Origin: UBA1672 sp963977495
GTDB lineage: Bacteria > Pseudomonadota > Alphaproteobacteria > Micavibrionales > Micavibrionaceae
Direction: 5' to 3'
DNA: 64,000 nt
NCBI GenBank assembly: GCA_963977495.1
Contig: CAXBOT010000001.1
Location: 1,383,037 to 1,447,036 of the forward strand
The stretch's first letter is position 1, and each line of letters opens with the position of its first letter. Shown one piece after another: positions 44,117 to 52,845 of this stretch. The notes under the pieces were generated by a model. That model ran no database searches, was not told the DNA's origin, and saw only the letters and a list, made by a program, of their open reading frames with translations. A program made the position numbers and the translations under genes.

Positions 44117-44380
44117 ATGTCTAGAAGTATCGAAAGCGTGAATTTCGGAAACCAAACTGGAGATGTTTCAAAAAGTTTTGGTGGATCAGAAGGAAACAGG
44201 GTTTCCGCGCAAGAAAGAAAGAAAGTATCCAGTGGCGGCGGCGATGATGTTCCAATTCCACCACCCTTTAAAACAGACCCGCCAAAAAAAGCAAAAGGTG
44301 GCAGTTTTTTAGGAAGACTGGGTGAAAACTTTTCGAATAACTGGGCTTTTGAAGGTGGCATGCCACACGATTACTTCTAG
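44117..44380 (+). CDS. Small glycine/lysine-rich hypothetical protein
   Basis: An 87-residue orphan. The ATG at 44117 is favoured over an upstream TTG at 44108 because AGAGGT is correctly placed for it. The sequence is low in hydrophobics, rich in Gly, Ser, Lys and Pro (SGGGDDVPIPPPFKTDPPKKAKGG), and ends GGMPHDYF. No signal peptide, no membrane segment, no known motif. It looks intrinsically disordered. It has its own promoter and is followed by a structured repeat array. Confidence 0.6.
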   Translation: MSRSIESVNFGNQTGDVSKSFGGSEGNRVSAQERKKVSSGGGDDVPIPPPFKTDPPKKAKGGSFLGRLGENFSNNWAFEGGMPHDYF

Positions 44381-44414
44381 TAAGAAAAAGTTAAAGACAG
44401 CGAGTTGAACAGAA

Positions 44415-44780
44415 TTAAAAAGAGCAAAAGCTCAAAAATATAAAAAAGAAGGCGAAACAAAAAGCCTTTGAGTTTGGGAATACAAAAAAAGAGGGCAAAC
44501 CCTCACTAGGTTGAAAAAAGAGCAAAAGCTCAAAATATAAAAAAGAAGGCGAAACAAAAAGCCTTTGAGTTTGGGAATACAAAAAAAGAGGGCAAACCCT
44601 CACTAGGTTGAAAAAAGAGCAAAAGCTCAAAATATAAAAAAGAAGGCGAAACAAAAAGCCTTTGAGTTTGGGAATACAAAAAAGAGGGAAAACCCTCATC
44701 AGGTTGAAAAAAAGAGCAAAAGCTCGAAATATAAAAAAGAAGGCGAAGCAAAGAGCCTTTGAGTTTGGGGACTACAAAAG
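44415..44780 (-). repeat. Four tandem ~97-bp repeats, each with up to three hairpin-T-tract units on the minus strand
   Basis: Unit starts at 44422, 44520, 44617 and 44714 (periods 98, 97, 97). Each unit has hairpin 1 GAGC-AAAA-GCTC, hairpin 2 AAGGC-10-base loop-GCCTT and hairpin 3 GAGGG-CAAA-CCCTC (missing in copy 4, where a different hairpin follows). On the minus strand each stem is followed by five to seven T, the form of intrinsic terminators. Between copies, differences in hairpins 2 and 3 lie in loops only; stems are unchanged. The array lies 3' of the htrA gene, directly in its line of transcription. No conserved reading frame exists because the period is not a multiple of three. Confidence 0.9.
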
Positions 44781-44808
44781 AAGACGACCGAAAATACGGC
44801 GTCTTTTT
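44781..44808. terminator. Hairpin terminator at the right end of the repeat array
   Basis: AAGACG-A-CCG, six-base loop, CGG-CGTCTT followed by T on the plus strand and CTTTTG on the minus strand; nine pairs with one bulged A. It is the first structure an htrA transcript would meet, 48 bases after the stop. Confidence 0.8.
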
Positions 44809-44856
44809 TGCTTGAAAAACACTTTAATCGCCGCCCTACCCTAAAATTTTAAATGA

Positions 44857-46266
44857 TTATCGAAGATAAAGCCGTATGGCGCGGCCGCCGCGTTTCAATA
44901 CAATTTGAATATTGCCGGACGATGCCGCCAAAGCAGGATCAACATCTGATGGCTTAACAATCTCCCGCCCGTTAATCTCGCTCAAAATATCACCGGCAAC
45001 AATTGTACGCCCCAAGAAGAATCCGCGCGGCCCTTGCAAAACGACAACGCCGCCCTCCTCACCTTTTAAGCCTAACTCAACACCCACCGCAGGGTTTAAA
45101 TTTGCGACAACCGTTCCCTTCAACGCATGATTACCGTTTAATGTCGTCGTTTCACGCGGCGGATCATCGGGCGGTGCCATGGCCTTGACCGATACATCAA
45201 TCTTTTTCCCCTTACGCAGAATACTGACCGCAGCCTGCTTGCCAATCGGCACAGTCGCCATTCTGAATTTCAATTCGGCGGCGTCACGTATGGTATGCCC
45301 ACTGACCATAGACACAACATCGCCCGCCTGCACACCTGCGGTCTTAAACGGGCTGGCGGAATGAACGCCTGATATCAACGCCCCGACAGGGTTACGCATC
45401 CCCATGCTGCTTGCAATGTCAGAGGTCACATCTTGCACCTGCACCCCCAACCACGGACGGATAATGCCCTTATCCCCGATCTGGCCGTTAACCTCCGCCG
45501 CAATCACACTGGCGACCATTTCGGAAGGGATAGCAAAGCCAAGCCCCATAGAGCCGCCGCTGCGTGAATAAATCGCCGTATTGATGCCAACAACGCGCCC
45601 ATCCATCGCCACAAGGGGGCCGCCTGAATTACCGGGGTTGATCGCCGCGTCTGTTTGTATGAAAAAGTTAAAATCATTGATATCCAGCGATGAGCGCCCC
45701 TGCGCCGATACAATCCCGCTGGTCACCGTCTGCCCGACGCCAAAGGGATTACCAATTGCCAGCACAAGATCACCAACCTCCAGCGATTCGCTCGGCTTTA
45801 AGGTTACAAAGGGGAGCGTGCCGTCCAGATCTTTCACCCGTAGCAGCGCCAAATCGGATGCTTTATCAGATAAAATGACCTCTGCGCCATATTCACGACC
45901 GCCTTGCAAGGCAACTGTAATTTGCTGCGCGCCGCTAATGACGTGCGCATTGGTCACAATCAGACCATCAGCAGTCACAATCACGCCGGAGCCGAGCGCA
46001 CTTTCAAGATATTGGCGCATTTTACCGCCGAAAAAATCCTGATTAAAGAACTGCCCGAAAAACGGGTCATCCATGAACGGATTGTGAAACCCCGCAATCG
46101 TGGCGCGCTTGGTATAGATATTCACCACTGCAGGCGCAACGCGTTTAACCAACGGCGCGAAGGAAAGCTGTATTTCTGTACTGCTATGCGGCACATCTCG
46201 CCCCTCTGCAAAAGCAGTGAAAGGGAAAAGCAATACTAGAAACGTCATAAAAATTCTGATAAGCAT
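44857..46266 (-). CDS. HtrA/DegP-type periplasmic serine protease
   Basis: A 469-residue exported protease/chaperone that degrades misfolded envelope proteins. Signal peptide LIRIFMTFLVLLFPFTAFA. Trypsin-like domain with the catalytic triad in IVTNAHVISGA (His), SDLALLRVKD (Asp) and INPGNSGGPLV (Ser), then two PDZ domains (GALISGVHSASPFKTAGVQAGDVV and VVVLQGPRGFFLGRTIVAGDILSEING). This is the DegP/DegQ arrangement; the region before the His lacks a long Q-linker. The 48 bases after its stop lead into a terminator and an unusual hairpin repeat array. It is divergent from panB (about 50 bases between the start codons). Confidence 0.94.
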   Translation of the reverse strand: MLIRIFMTFLVLLFPFTAFAEGRDVPHSSTEIQLSFAPLVKRVAPAVVNIYTKRATIAGFHNPFMDDPFFGQFFNQDFFGGKMRQYLESALGSGVIVTADGLIVTNAHVISGAQQITVALQGGREYGAEVILSDKASDLALLRVKDLDGTLPFVTLKPSESLEVGDLVLAIGNPFGVGQTVTSGIVSAQGRSSLDINDFNFFIQTDAAINPGNSGGPLVAMDGRVVGINTAIYSRSGGSMGLGFAIPSEMVASVIAAEVNGQIGDKGIIRPWLGVQVQDVTSDIASSMGMRNPVGALISGVHSASPFKTAGVQAGDVVSMVSGHTIRDAAELKFRMATVPIGKQAAVSILRKGKKIDVSVKAMAPPDDPPRETTTLNGNHALKGTVVANLNPAVGVELGLKGEEGGVVVLQGPRGFFLGRTIVAGDILSEINGREIVKPSDVDPALAASSGNIQIVLKRGGRAIRLYLR

Positions 46267-46315
46267 GTGTGAAATTTAGAACCAGAATTTCAAAAATTCA
46301 AGGGCTGTGAAAAAA

Positions 46316-47140
46316 ATGACACAGGATAATACGCAAACCCGCTTCAGCCTTCACGATATACAGGCGCGCAAAAAATCTGAAACCCCGCTTGTATGCCTTA
46401 CAAGCTATACGACCCCCATGACAAAGATACTTGATCGGCATTGCGACATTTTACTCGTTGGTGATTCGCTTGGCATGGTCGTCTATGGCATGGATAATAC
46501 ATTGGGCGTGACGCTCGATATGATGATCAATCACGGCAAGGCGGTTATGCGCGCATCAAAACAAGCCTTTGTGGTTGTTGATATGCCCTACAGCACCTAT
46601 GAAAATGATCCCGATCAGGCCTATGAAACGGCCAAACGCATTATTGATGAAACCGGATGCCACGCCGTAAAACTGGAAGGCGGCACCCATATTGCCGCCA
46701 TTATCGCGCATTTGGTGCAAAACGACATTCCCGTCATGGCGCATATCGGGTTGAAACCCCAATCCGTTGTCAAAGAAGGCGGATATAAGATTAAGGGCAA
46801 AACCAATCAAGAAGTTTCAGACTTGCTCGATGATGCCAAAGCCGTTGAAAAAGCAGGCGCATTTGCCGTTGTGATCGAAGGTACAATAGAAAAAGTATCG
46901 CAGGAAATCACGACCGCCATCGACATTCCCACCATCGGCATTGGTGCCTCTGTCACCTGTGACGGTCAAATTCTGGTTATTGACGATATGCTGGGCATGT
47001 TCACCGACCATACGGCAAAATTCGTTAAGCAATATGCCAACCTCGCCGATGATATTGATAAAGCCGCCGCGCAATATGCGGATGACGTCAAAAAACGTCT
47101 TTTTCCGGCGCAAGAGCACGTGTATAAAGGCAAGCCATAA
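46316..47140 (+). CDS. panB: 3-methyl-2-oxobutanoate hydroxymethyltransferase
   Basis: First committed enzyme of pantothenate synthesis; adds a hydroxymethyl group from methylene-tetrahydrofolate to ketoisovalerate. The ATG at 46316 is used because AGGG lies about eleven bases upstream; a GTG nine bases earlier is too close to that site. Motifs: CLTSYTTPMTKILDRHCDILLVGDSLGMVVYG with active-site Asp residues, MPYSTYENDPDQAY, AVKLEGG, AHIGLKPQSV, and GIGASVTCDGQILVIDD. Length 274 residues. The stop overlaps the panC start as TAATG. Confidence 0.96.
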   Translation: MTQDNTQTRFSLHDIQARKKSETPLVCLTSYTTPMTKILDRHCDILLVGDSLGMVVYGMDNTLGVTLDMMINHGKAVMRASKQAFVVVDMPYSTYENDPDQAYETAKRIIDETGCHAVKLEGGTHIAAIIAHLVQNDIPVMAHIGLKPQSVVKEGGYKIKGKTNQEVSDLLDDAKAVEKAGAFAVVIEGTIEKVSQEITTAIDIPTIGIGASVTCDGQILVIDDMLGMFTDHTAKFVKQYANLADDIDKAAAQYADDVKKRLFPAQEHVYKGKP

Positions 47141-47904
47141 TGCATGTCGCAAAAACGATATCAGACCTGCATGACGCCAAAGGGGAACTAAGCGGACGCG
47201 TCGCCTTTGTACCGACGATGGGTGCATTGCATGAGGGGCATTTATCCCTGATACGCCTCGCCAAGGACAATGCCGATCACGTCATTGTCAGCATTTTCGT
47301 TAATCCCACGCAATTCGCACCGCACGAAGATTTCGACAGCTATCCCCGCAATGCGGAGGCAGATGGCGCGCTGTTACAAGCAGAAGGCGTGGACATCCTC
47401 TTCCTGCCCAATGAGGCAACCCTCTACCCCGATGGACATGACAGCGCCGTGAAGGCGGGCAAAGCCAAAGACGGCCTTGAAACAACCTTCCGCCCGCATT
47501 TTTTCGATGGCGTGGTGAATGTTGTCTACCGCCTGTTCGATGCCGTGCAGCCCGACCTTGCCATTTTCGGCGAGAAAGATTTTCAACAATTACAGGTCAT
47601 CAAAGAAATGGTGCAAGCGCAAAGCCTGCCCATTGAAATTATCGGCGCGCCCATTGCGCGTGATGAGCGCGGCCTTGCCCTATCCTCTCGCAATGCTTAT
47701 CTGTCCGAGGATGCATTACAGATTGCCCGAACGCTTAACACCGTTCTTAAAGACGCTGCGCGCACCGGGGACTACGAAGCTGCGAAAATAGCATTGCGCG
47801 CCAATGGTTTTGATAAAATAGATTATATCGAGGAACGTTGGGGGCGTATTTTGGGCGCGGCGTGGCTGGGTAAAACACGGTTGATTGATAACATCGCCAA
47901 ATAA
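47140..47904 (+). CDS. panC: Pantothenate synthetase
   Basis: ATP-dependent ligation of pantoate and beta-alanine to pantothenate. The 254-residue protein has FVPTMGALHEGHLSLI with the HxGH nucleotide motif, FVNPTQFAPHEDFDSYPR, FFDGVVNVVYRLFDAVQPDLAIFGEKDFQQL, and the late IARDERGLALSSRNAYLS. It is slightly short of the 280 residues usual in the family; the C-terminal dimer region is reduced. ATG overlaps the panB stop (TAATG), giving a coupled panB-panC operon. No panD is seen. Confidence 0.96.
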   Translation: MHVAKTISDLHDAKGELSGRVAFVPTMGALHEGHLSLIRLAKDNADHVIVSIFVNPTQFAPHEDFDSYPRNAEADGALLQAEGVDILFLPNEATLYPDGHDSAVKAGKAKDGLETTFRPHFFDGVVNVVYRLFDAVQPDLAIFGEKDFQQLQVIKEMVQAQSLPIEIIGAPIARDERGLALSSRNAYLSEDALQIARTLNTVLKDAARTGDYEAAKIALRANGFDKIDYIEERWGRILGAAWLGKTRLIDNIAK

Positions 47905-47920
47905 AGCTTTCTCATTTTAC

Positions 47921-47957
47921 AAAAAAAACAGCACCGAACAAAATGTCAGGTGCCGTT
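47921..47957 (-). terminator. Terminator of the ribosomal-protein superoperon
   Basis: On the minus strand AACGGCACC, 13-base loop, GGTGCTGTT and then eight T, nine pairs with one mismatch, 30 bases after the rplQ stop. It also separates panC from the ribosomal cluster. Confidence 0.8.
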
Positions 47958-47986
47958 TATTATTTTTTAATGTGCGCTGTCAGCTA

Positions 47987-48448
47987 TTAACCCGCAGCCG
48001 CAACCTGCTCAACTGGTGCATCATATTCATCATCAAACTGAAGCGGGCCAGAATCTTGGCCTTTTGCATCAACATCACGATCAACAAGCTCGATAATCGC
48101 CATTGGCGCAGAGTCACCATAACGGAAACCGGCTTTCAATACGCGAACATATCCCCCCGGACGATCCGCATAACGTTCTGCCAATACGTCAAAGATTTTC
48201 TTAACTTGATCAACGTCACGCATTTTTGAGATTGCCTGACGACGTTTCGCAACCGATGTATCAGGATTAGCAGCAGCCTGCTTGCCCAATGTGATCAATT
48301 TTTCAACATAGGGACGCAATTCCTTTGCTTTTGGCAAAGTTGTCTTGATTTGCTCATGCTTAACCAAGCTCGCAGCCATGTTTGCCAGCATCGCCTTACG
48401 GTGGCTGGAGGTTCTGTTTAGTTTACGGTGTTTAATACGGTGTCTCAT
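47987..48448 (-). CDS. rplQ: 50S ribosomal protein L17
   Basis: Protein of 153 residues starting MRHRIKHRKLNRTSSHRKAML, the conserved L17 N-terminus that binds 23S rRNA near the exit tunnel. The ATG at 48448 follows AAGGAA by seven bases; a seven-codon in-frame extension upstream is not part of the family. KTTLPKAKELRPYVEKLIT is also typical. The C-terminal 20 residues are acidic and lineage-specific. Last gene of the alpha operon, followed by a terminator. Confidence 0.97.
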   Translation of the reverse strand: MRHRIKHRKLNRTSSHRKAMLANMAASLVKHEQIKTTLPKAKELRPYVEKLITLGKQAAANPDTSVAKRRQAISKMRDVDQVKKIFDVLAERYADRPGGYVRVLKAGFRYGDSAPMAIIELVDRDVDAKGQDSGPLQFDDEYDAPVEQVAAAG

Positions 48449-48560
48449 CGTATTTTCCTTTTCTGCCACTTACGGCGTTGCGGCCTCACGTATGAGAGCC
48501 ATGGGTATTTCCGGTATGCACCCTATAACTTAGTTACATACCGGGTTTGGCACGTGCCAA

Positions 48561-49577
48561 TTAGAATTGTTGATCGTCCAGCTTTTTAGCAAGCTCTTCG
48601 ATGTTTTCAGGAGGCCAGCCTTCGACCTGCATACCAAGATACAGACCCATTGCTTGAAGCACTTCCTTGATTTCATTCAAAGACTTACGTCCAAAGTTTG
48701 GCGTACGAAGCATGTCGCTCTCGCTCTTCTGCACAAGATCACCAATGTAAACGATGTTATCGTTTTTCAGGCAATTTGCAGAACGTACCGACAATTCAAG
48801 TTCTTCGACTTTACGTAGAAGATTCTTGTTGAATGGCAATTCCTGCTCTTCTTCTTTCTCTTTTTCTTCCTTCGGCTCATCGAAGTTTACAAAGATCTGA
48901 AGCTGGTCTTGCATAATGCGCGCTGCGTAAGCAACGGCATCTTCAGGTGTCAAAACGCCGTTTGTTTCTACGCTCAATGTGAGTTTGTCATAGTCAGTGA
49001 TCTGGCCAACACGTGTGTCGGTTACTTCGTATGTCACTTTACGCACTGGTGAGAAAACAGAATCGATTGGAATCATGCCAACCGGGCATTCTTCCGGACG
49101 GTTTTGCGCAGCAGGGCGATAGCCCTTACCAGTATCCACTGTCATTTCCATGCTGAGTTTTGCACCTTTATCAAGTGTACAAATAATCAAATCTGGGTTC
49201 ATGATTTCAATATCCGCACCCGCTTCGATTTGCGCGGCAGTCACTTCACATGGACCTTCTGCAGTCAAACGCATCTTTCTTGGGCCTTCAGCGTGCATAC
49301 GCACAGCCAACGCCTTAAGATTAAGGATAATGTCGGTAACGTCTTCACGTACCCCCTCGATTGATGAAAATTCATGCAACACACCATCAATTTGCACCGC
49401 TGTAACAGCTGCACCTTGCAATGATGATAAAAGAATACGACGCAACGCATTACCAAGCGTAAGACCGAAGCCACGCTCCAAAGGTTCTGCATTAACTTTC
49501 CCAACATTGGCACGTCCAGTGTCAATCACGTCCAATTTTTGGGGTTTAATCAGCTCTTGCCAGTTTTTCTGTATCAT
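48561..49577 (-). CDS. rpoA: DNA-directed RNA polymerase alpha subunit
   Basis: A 338-residue RNAP subunit with the N-terminal dimerisation domain (LEPLERGFGLTLGNALRRILLSSLQGAAVTAV) and the C-terminal domain that touches UP elements and activators (LSVRSANCLKNDNIVYIGDLV, TPNFGRKSLNEIKEVL). The linker EEKEKEEEQELPFN is acidic. Length and order match the family. Sits between rpsK and rplQ, about 106 bases after rpsK. Confidence 0.98.
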   Translation of the reverse strand: MIQKNWQELIKPQKLDVIDTGRANVGKVNAEPLERGFGLTLGNALRRILLSSLQGAAVTAVQIDGVLHEFSSIEGVREDVTDIILNLKALAVRMHAEGPRKMRLTAEGPCEVTAAQIEAGADIEIMNPDLIICTLDKGAKLSMEMTVDTGKGYRPAAQNRPEECPVGMIPIDSVFSPVRKVTYEVTDTRVGQITDYDKLTLSVETNGVLTPEDAVAYAARIMQDQLQIFVNFDEPKEEKEKEEEQELPFNKNLLRKVEELELSVRSANCLKNDNIVYIGDLVQKSESDMLRTPNFGRKSLNEIKEVLQAMGLYLGMQVEGWPPENIEELAKKLDDQQF

Positions 49578-49683
49578 AATTTTTCCTTTTCACTTCATCC
49601 GGTTCTTAGCCGGCCTCTTGTTACTGTTAAAATAATGGATTTGTCAGACCCCCGCCTTTTGCGGAAGTCTAACGGCAATTTAC

Positions 49684-50073
49684 TTACACGCGGCGACGCT
49701 TTGGTGGGCGACAGCCATTGTGAGGTATCGGTGTAATATCTTTGATCGACTTGATCGAAAACCCGATAGACTGCAATGCACGCAATGCAGATTCACGACC
49801 GGAGCCTGGGCCCTTAACGCGAACATCAAGCTCCTTCATGCCGTGATCCTGTGCCTTACGACCAGCATCTTCCGCAGCCATCTGAGATGCATAAGGTGTC
49901 GACTTACGTGACCCCTTAAAACCCATCATGCCTGAAGATGACCATGAAACAACGTTACCCTGATCATCAGAAATTGTGACCAATGTGTTGTTGAACGTAG
50001 AATTCACATGGGCGATACCCGATACGATATTCTTCTTCTCTTTTCTTTTTGTCTTTAACTTTGGCTTAGCCAT
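49684..50073 (-). CDS. rpsK: 30S ribosomal protein S11
   Basis: Protein of 129 residues, with GIAHVNSTFNNTLVTISD, GFKGSRKSTPYASQMAAE, VRVKGPGSGRESALRAL and the C-terminal PHNGCRPPKRRRV, all classic S11. It binds the platform of the 30S subunit by the E-site mRNA. The upstream rpsM stop is 13 bases away, so the two are translated together. Confidence 0.98.
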   Translation of the reverse strand: MAKPKLKTKRKEKKNIVSGIAHVNSTFNNTLVTISDDQGNVVSWSSSGMMGFKGSRKSTPYASQMAAEDAGRKAQDHGMKELDVRVKGPGSGRESALRALQSIGFSIKSIKDITPIPHNGCRPPKRRRV

Positions 50074-50086
50074 AATTCAGTCCTCC

Positions 50087-50458
50087 CTATTTCTTCTTAC
50101 CAGCAATTGGTTTCGCTGGACCTTTACGTGTACGAGCGTTAACGCGCGTATTTTGTCCACGAACAGGCAGGCCATTTCTGTGACGAAGGCCACGATAGCA
50201 TTTCATATCCATCAAACGTTTGATGTTCATGGATATTTCGCGACGAAGATCCCCTTCGATCTTATAACTTCCGCTATCGATTTCATTACGAATTGCATTC
50301 AGTGTGTCTTCGTCTGCTTGACCCATGCGCATTTGCACATCGATGCTCAATTTTTCGCAGATCTTGAATGCGGTGGTGCGCCCGATACCATGAACATAAG
50401 TCAGGGAAATCGGAATACGCTTGTTGTCGGGTACATTGACCCCAGCAATACGTGCCAT
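50087..50458 (-). CDS. rpsM: 30S ribosomal protein S13
   Basis: A 123-residue protein with ARIAGVNVPDNKRIPISLTYVHGIGR, the helical stalk INEIDSGSYKIEGDLRREISMN-like segment, and the GLRHRNGLPVRGQNTRTNAR-type C-terminus (here VNART). S13 bridges the 30S head to L5. First gene after the promoter at 50637-50664; its leader is about 170 bases long. Confidence 0.98.
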   Translation of the reverse strand: MARIAGVNVPDNKRIPISLTYVHGIGRTTAFKICEKLSIDVQMRMGQADEDTLNAIRNEIDSGSYKIEGDLRREISMNIKRLMDMKCYRGLRHRNGLPVRGQNTRVNARTRKGPAKPIAGKKK

Positions 50459-50636
50459 TTATAGTTCCTTTCAAAAATTTCCAAAAGTTTTGATTTCCAC
50501 CAAAACCTCAACCAAACCGTTGTCAGCTCCGCTCGTTACACTTGCACTGCGTCGGTTTGTAAACAACATCTTAGAGCCTTTGAATTCCTTGACTTACCGC
50601 CAAATAAAAACAGTTTAGACCATTAAGAATGGGCGC

Positions 50637-50664
50637 ATTATAGGGTTTAGTGCGCCCACGTCAA
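50637..50664 (-). promoter_or_regulatory. Near-consensus promoter for rpsM-rpsK-rpoA-rplQ, inside a dyad
   Basis: Minus strand TTGACG (50659-50664), 16-base spacer, perfect TATAAT (50637-50642). The spacer and -10 overlap a perfect 8-bp inverted repeat (TGGGCGCA at 50630-50637 and TGCGCCCA at 50651-50658). It lies 31 bases after the adk stop and about 180 bases before rpsM. The dyad may be an operator or a cruciform; no T tract follows, so it is not a terminator. Confidence 0.7.
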
Positions 50665-50694
50665 CAAAATTATGTCTATTCAGTTCTTTTCAAA

Positions 50695-51264
50695 TCAGGA
50701 AGCGATAATCTCTTCAATTTTCGCAGCAACATCTTCGATAGATTCCATACCATCTACCGTCCGCAAAATCCCCTGCCCCTCATAATAAGGGAGCAATGGC
50801 GCCGTTTGCTTGCGATAAACATCCAGTCTGTTTTTCAACACTTCTGCATTATCATCACCGCGCGCAGCGCCTGTTTCTGCGGCTCTGCCTTCAATACGGT
50901 TAATCAAAATATCGTGATCAACGTCCAAAACGATAACATGGTCGATTTTGCGATCCATCTCGCTTAGCATGCGATCAAGTGCTTCTGCCTGTGGAACGGT
51001 TCTTGGGAAACCATCAAGGATAAATCCGCGTTTACATTCTTCTTCGCAAATGCAGTTTTTAATCAGTTCAACAATAATATCATCAGAGACAAGCTCGCCC
51101 GCTCCCATAATTGCGCTCAATGTCAAACCCAGCTTGCTCTCACTGGCTACCTCTGCACGCAGCATATCGCCCGTTGAAAGCTGCTTGATTTTATGCGCGG
51201 CTTGAATACGCTGAGCTTGTGTGCCTTTTCCGGCGCCAGGGGGACCAAACATTATGATATTCAT
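50695..51264 (-). CDS. adk: Adenylate kinase
   Basis: Phosphoryl transfer between ATP and AMP. The 189-residue enzyme has the P-loop MFGPPGAGKGTQAQRIQ, LDGFPRTVPQAEAL, and a short LID (GRAAETGAARGDDNAEVL) without the zinc cysteines. This is the short form common in alphaproteobacteria. It lies 32 bases downstream of secY, the usual position. Confidence 0.97.
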   Translation of the reverse strand: MNIIMFGPPGAGKGTQAQRIQAAHKIKQLSTGDMLRAEVASESKLGLTLSAIMGAGELVSDDIIVELIKNCICEEECKRGFILDGFPRTVPQAEALDRMLSEMDRKIDHVIVLDVDHDILINRIEGRAAETGAARGDDNAEVLKNRLDVYRKQTAPLLPYYEGQGILRTVDGMESIEDVAAKIEEIIAS

Positions 51265-51296
51265 GAACTCTCTCCTGCTCTTTTTTATCGGCTTAC

Positions 51297-52652
51297 TTAC
51301 CTGCGTCGTCCGCTGTTACGTCCGCGCAATTTTGTCTTCTTCACAAGCCCTTCATATTGATGTGCAATCAAATGTGAATGAATTTGTGCAATCGTATCCA
51401 TTGTCACACTCACAACAATCAATAGGCTTGTTCCACCAAAATAGAACGGCATGTTGTATTTTGAAATCATAAATTCAGGCAACAAACAGATAAAGATCAG
51501 ATAAATAGCCCCAACAACACTGATGCGTGTCAAAACATAATCAAGATAATCCGCGGTATTGCGCCCCGGACGAATACCGGGAACGAAGCCCCCATACTTA
51601 CGTAAGGTTTCCGCATTTTCCTCTGGATTAAATACAATTGCGGTATAGAAGAAACTGAAAAACCCAATCAAAAGACCATACAAAATCATGTAAACAGGCT
51701 GTCCGTGTTGTAAATAACGTGTGACGTCAGACCAAAAATCACTGCCCCCCGCACCGATAAAACCCACAACAGTCAAAGGCAACAACAATAATGATGATGC
51801 AAAGATCGGTGGAATAACGCCTGATGTATTCAGTTTTAGAGGGATGTGGTTTGTCTGCCCTTGCGCCATTTGATTGCCGACTTGCCGCTTTGGATATTGG
51901 ACGACGACGCGTCGCTGCGCCCTCTCAACAAATACAATCAAAGCAATAACCGATACGATCATCGCAACAAGCATAAACAGTTCCATACCGCTAAACGTGC
52001 CTTGGCGCGTCAATTCCAACGTACTGGCAATCGCGCGCGGTAATTCAGCAACGATACCTGCAAAGATAATAAGCGAGATACCATTACCAACGCCGCGGCT
52101 GGTAATTTGTTCACCCAACCACATCAAAAACACGGTACCGCCAACAATCGTAATCACGGTTGAAATACGGAAAAACAAGCCCGGGTTAATAACCGCAGAT
52201 CCGCCTTGTCCTTGCATGGATTCCAGCCCTACGGCCAAGCCGTAAGCCTGAACAGTCGCCAATAAAACCGTCAAATAACGTGTATATTGGTTAATTTTCA
52301 TGCGCCCGACTTCGCCTTCTTTCTTGAGTTCCTCAAGATTTTTAGACATCGCCGTGGCCAATTGCATAATAATAGACGCCGAAATATATGGCATAATATT
52401 CAAGGCAAAAATCGTCATCCGCGAAAGCGCACCACCTGAGAACATATTAAACATGTCCAGAATACCGCCGCCCTTTGATTCGAAAATCTCATCCCATACG
52501 GCCAAATCAATGCCTGGCACAGGGATATATGTCCCTAAACGATAGACAATCAAAGCCCCTAAAACAAAAAATATCCGGTTTTTTAGTTCGGTCGCCTTCG
52601 CCAAGGCGCCCCAATTTGCATTTTTCGCAAGCTGTTCAACGGCAGATGCCAT
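51297..52652 (-). CDS. secY: Protein translocase subunit SecY
   Basis: The ten-segment channel protein of the Sec pathway, 451 residues. Recognisable: FFVLGALIVYRLGTYIPVPGID (TM1), MPYISASIIMQLATAM, QYTRYLTVLLATVQAYG, GTVFLMWLGEQITSRGVGNGIS, PGIRPGRNTADYLDYVLTRI and the C-terminal VTMDTIAQIHSHLIAHQYEGLV. Possible own promoter: TTGTGC-17-TATGAA (52689-52717) 30-60 bases before the start. It is separated from rplO by an inserted exported-protein gene. Confidence 0.98.
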   Translation of the reverse strand: MASAVEQLAKNANWGALAKATELKNRIFFVLGALIVYRLGTYIPVPGIDLAVWDEIFESKGGGILDMFNMFSGGALSRMTIFALNIMPYISASIIMQLATAMSKNLEELKKEGEVGRMKINQYTRYLTVLLATVQAYGLAVGLESMQGQGGSAVINPGLFFRISTVITIVGGTVFLMWLGEQITSRGVGNGISLIIFAGIVAELPRAIASTLELTRQGTFSGMELFMLVAMIVSVIALIVFVERAQRRVVVQYPKRQVGNQMAQGQTNHIPLKLNTSGVIPPIFASSLLLLPLTVVGFIGAGGSDFWSDVTRYLQHGQPVYMILYGLLIGFFSFFYTAIVFNPEENAETLRKYGGFVPGIRPGRNTADYLDYVLTRISVVGAIYLIFICLLPEFMISKYNMPFYFGGTSLLIVVSVTMDTIAQIHSHLIAHQYEGLVKKTKLRGRNSGRRR

Positions 52653-52845
52653 AATAATTCTTCCTTACATAACTGTTCAGATCGATTATTCATAAAGAAA
52701 AGTCATGTCCCGCACAAGCCCCACGCCTTTAAAAAACGCGTTATTAAACATTTTTTAAAAATGGGATTAAAGACAATTTGAAATTGAAGCTTTTTTTGAA
52801 GAGCCTGAGAATAACATTAGAGCGAAAAGTGATCTAAAAGACCGC

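Noticed and set aside
44415..44751. Phe-rich open frames across the repeat array on the minus strand
   Set aside because: They arise from the T-rich repeat, and the 97/98-bp period shifts frame between copies, so no coding pattern is kept.
44415..44780. CRISPR-like array
   Set aside because: The units are about 97 bp with no distinct spacers; the sequence between hairpins is itself repeated and no cas gene is present.
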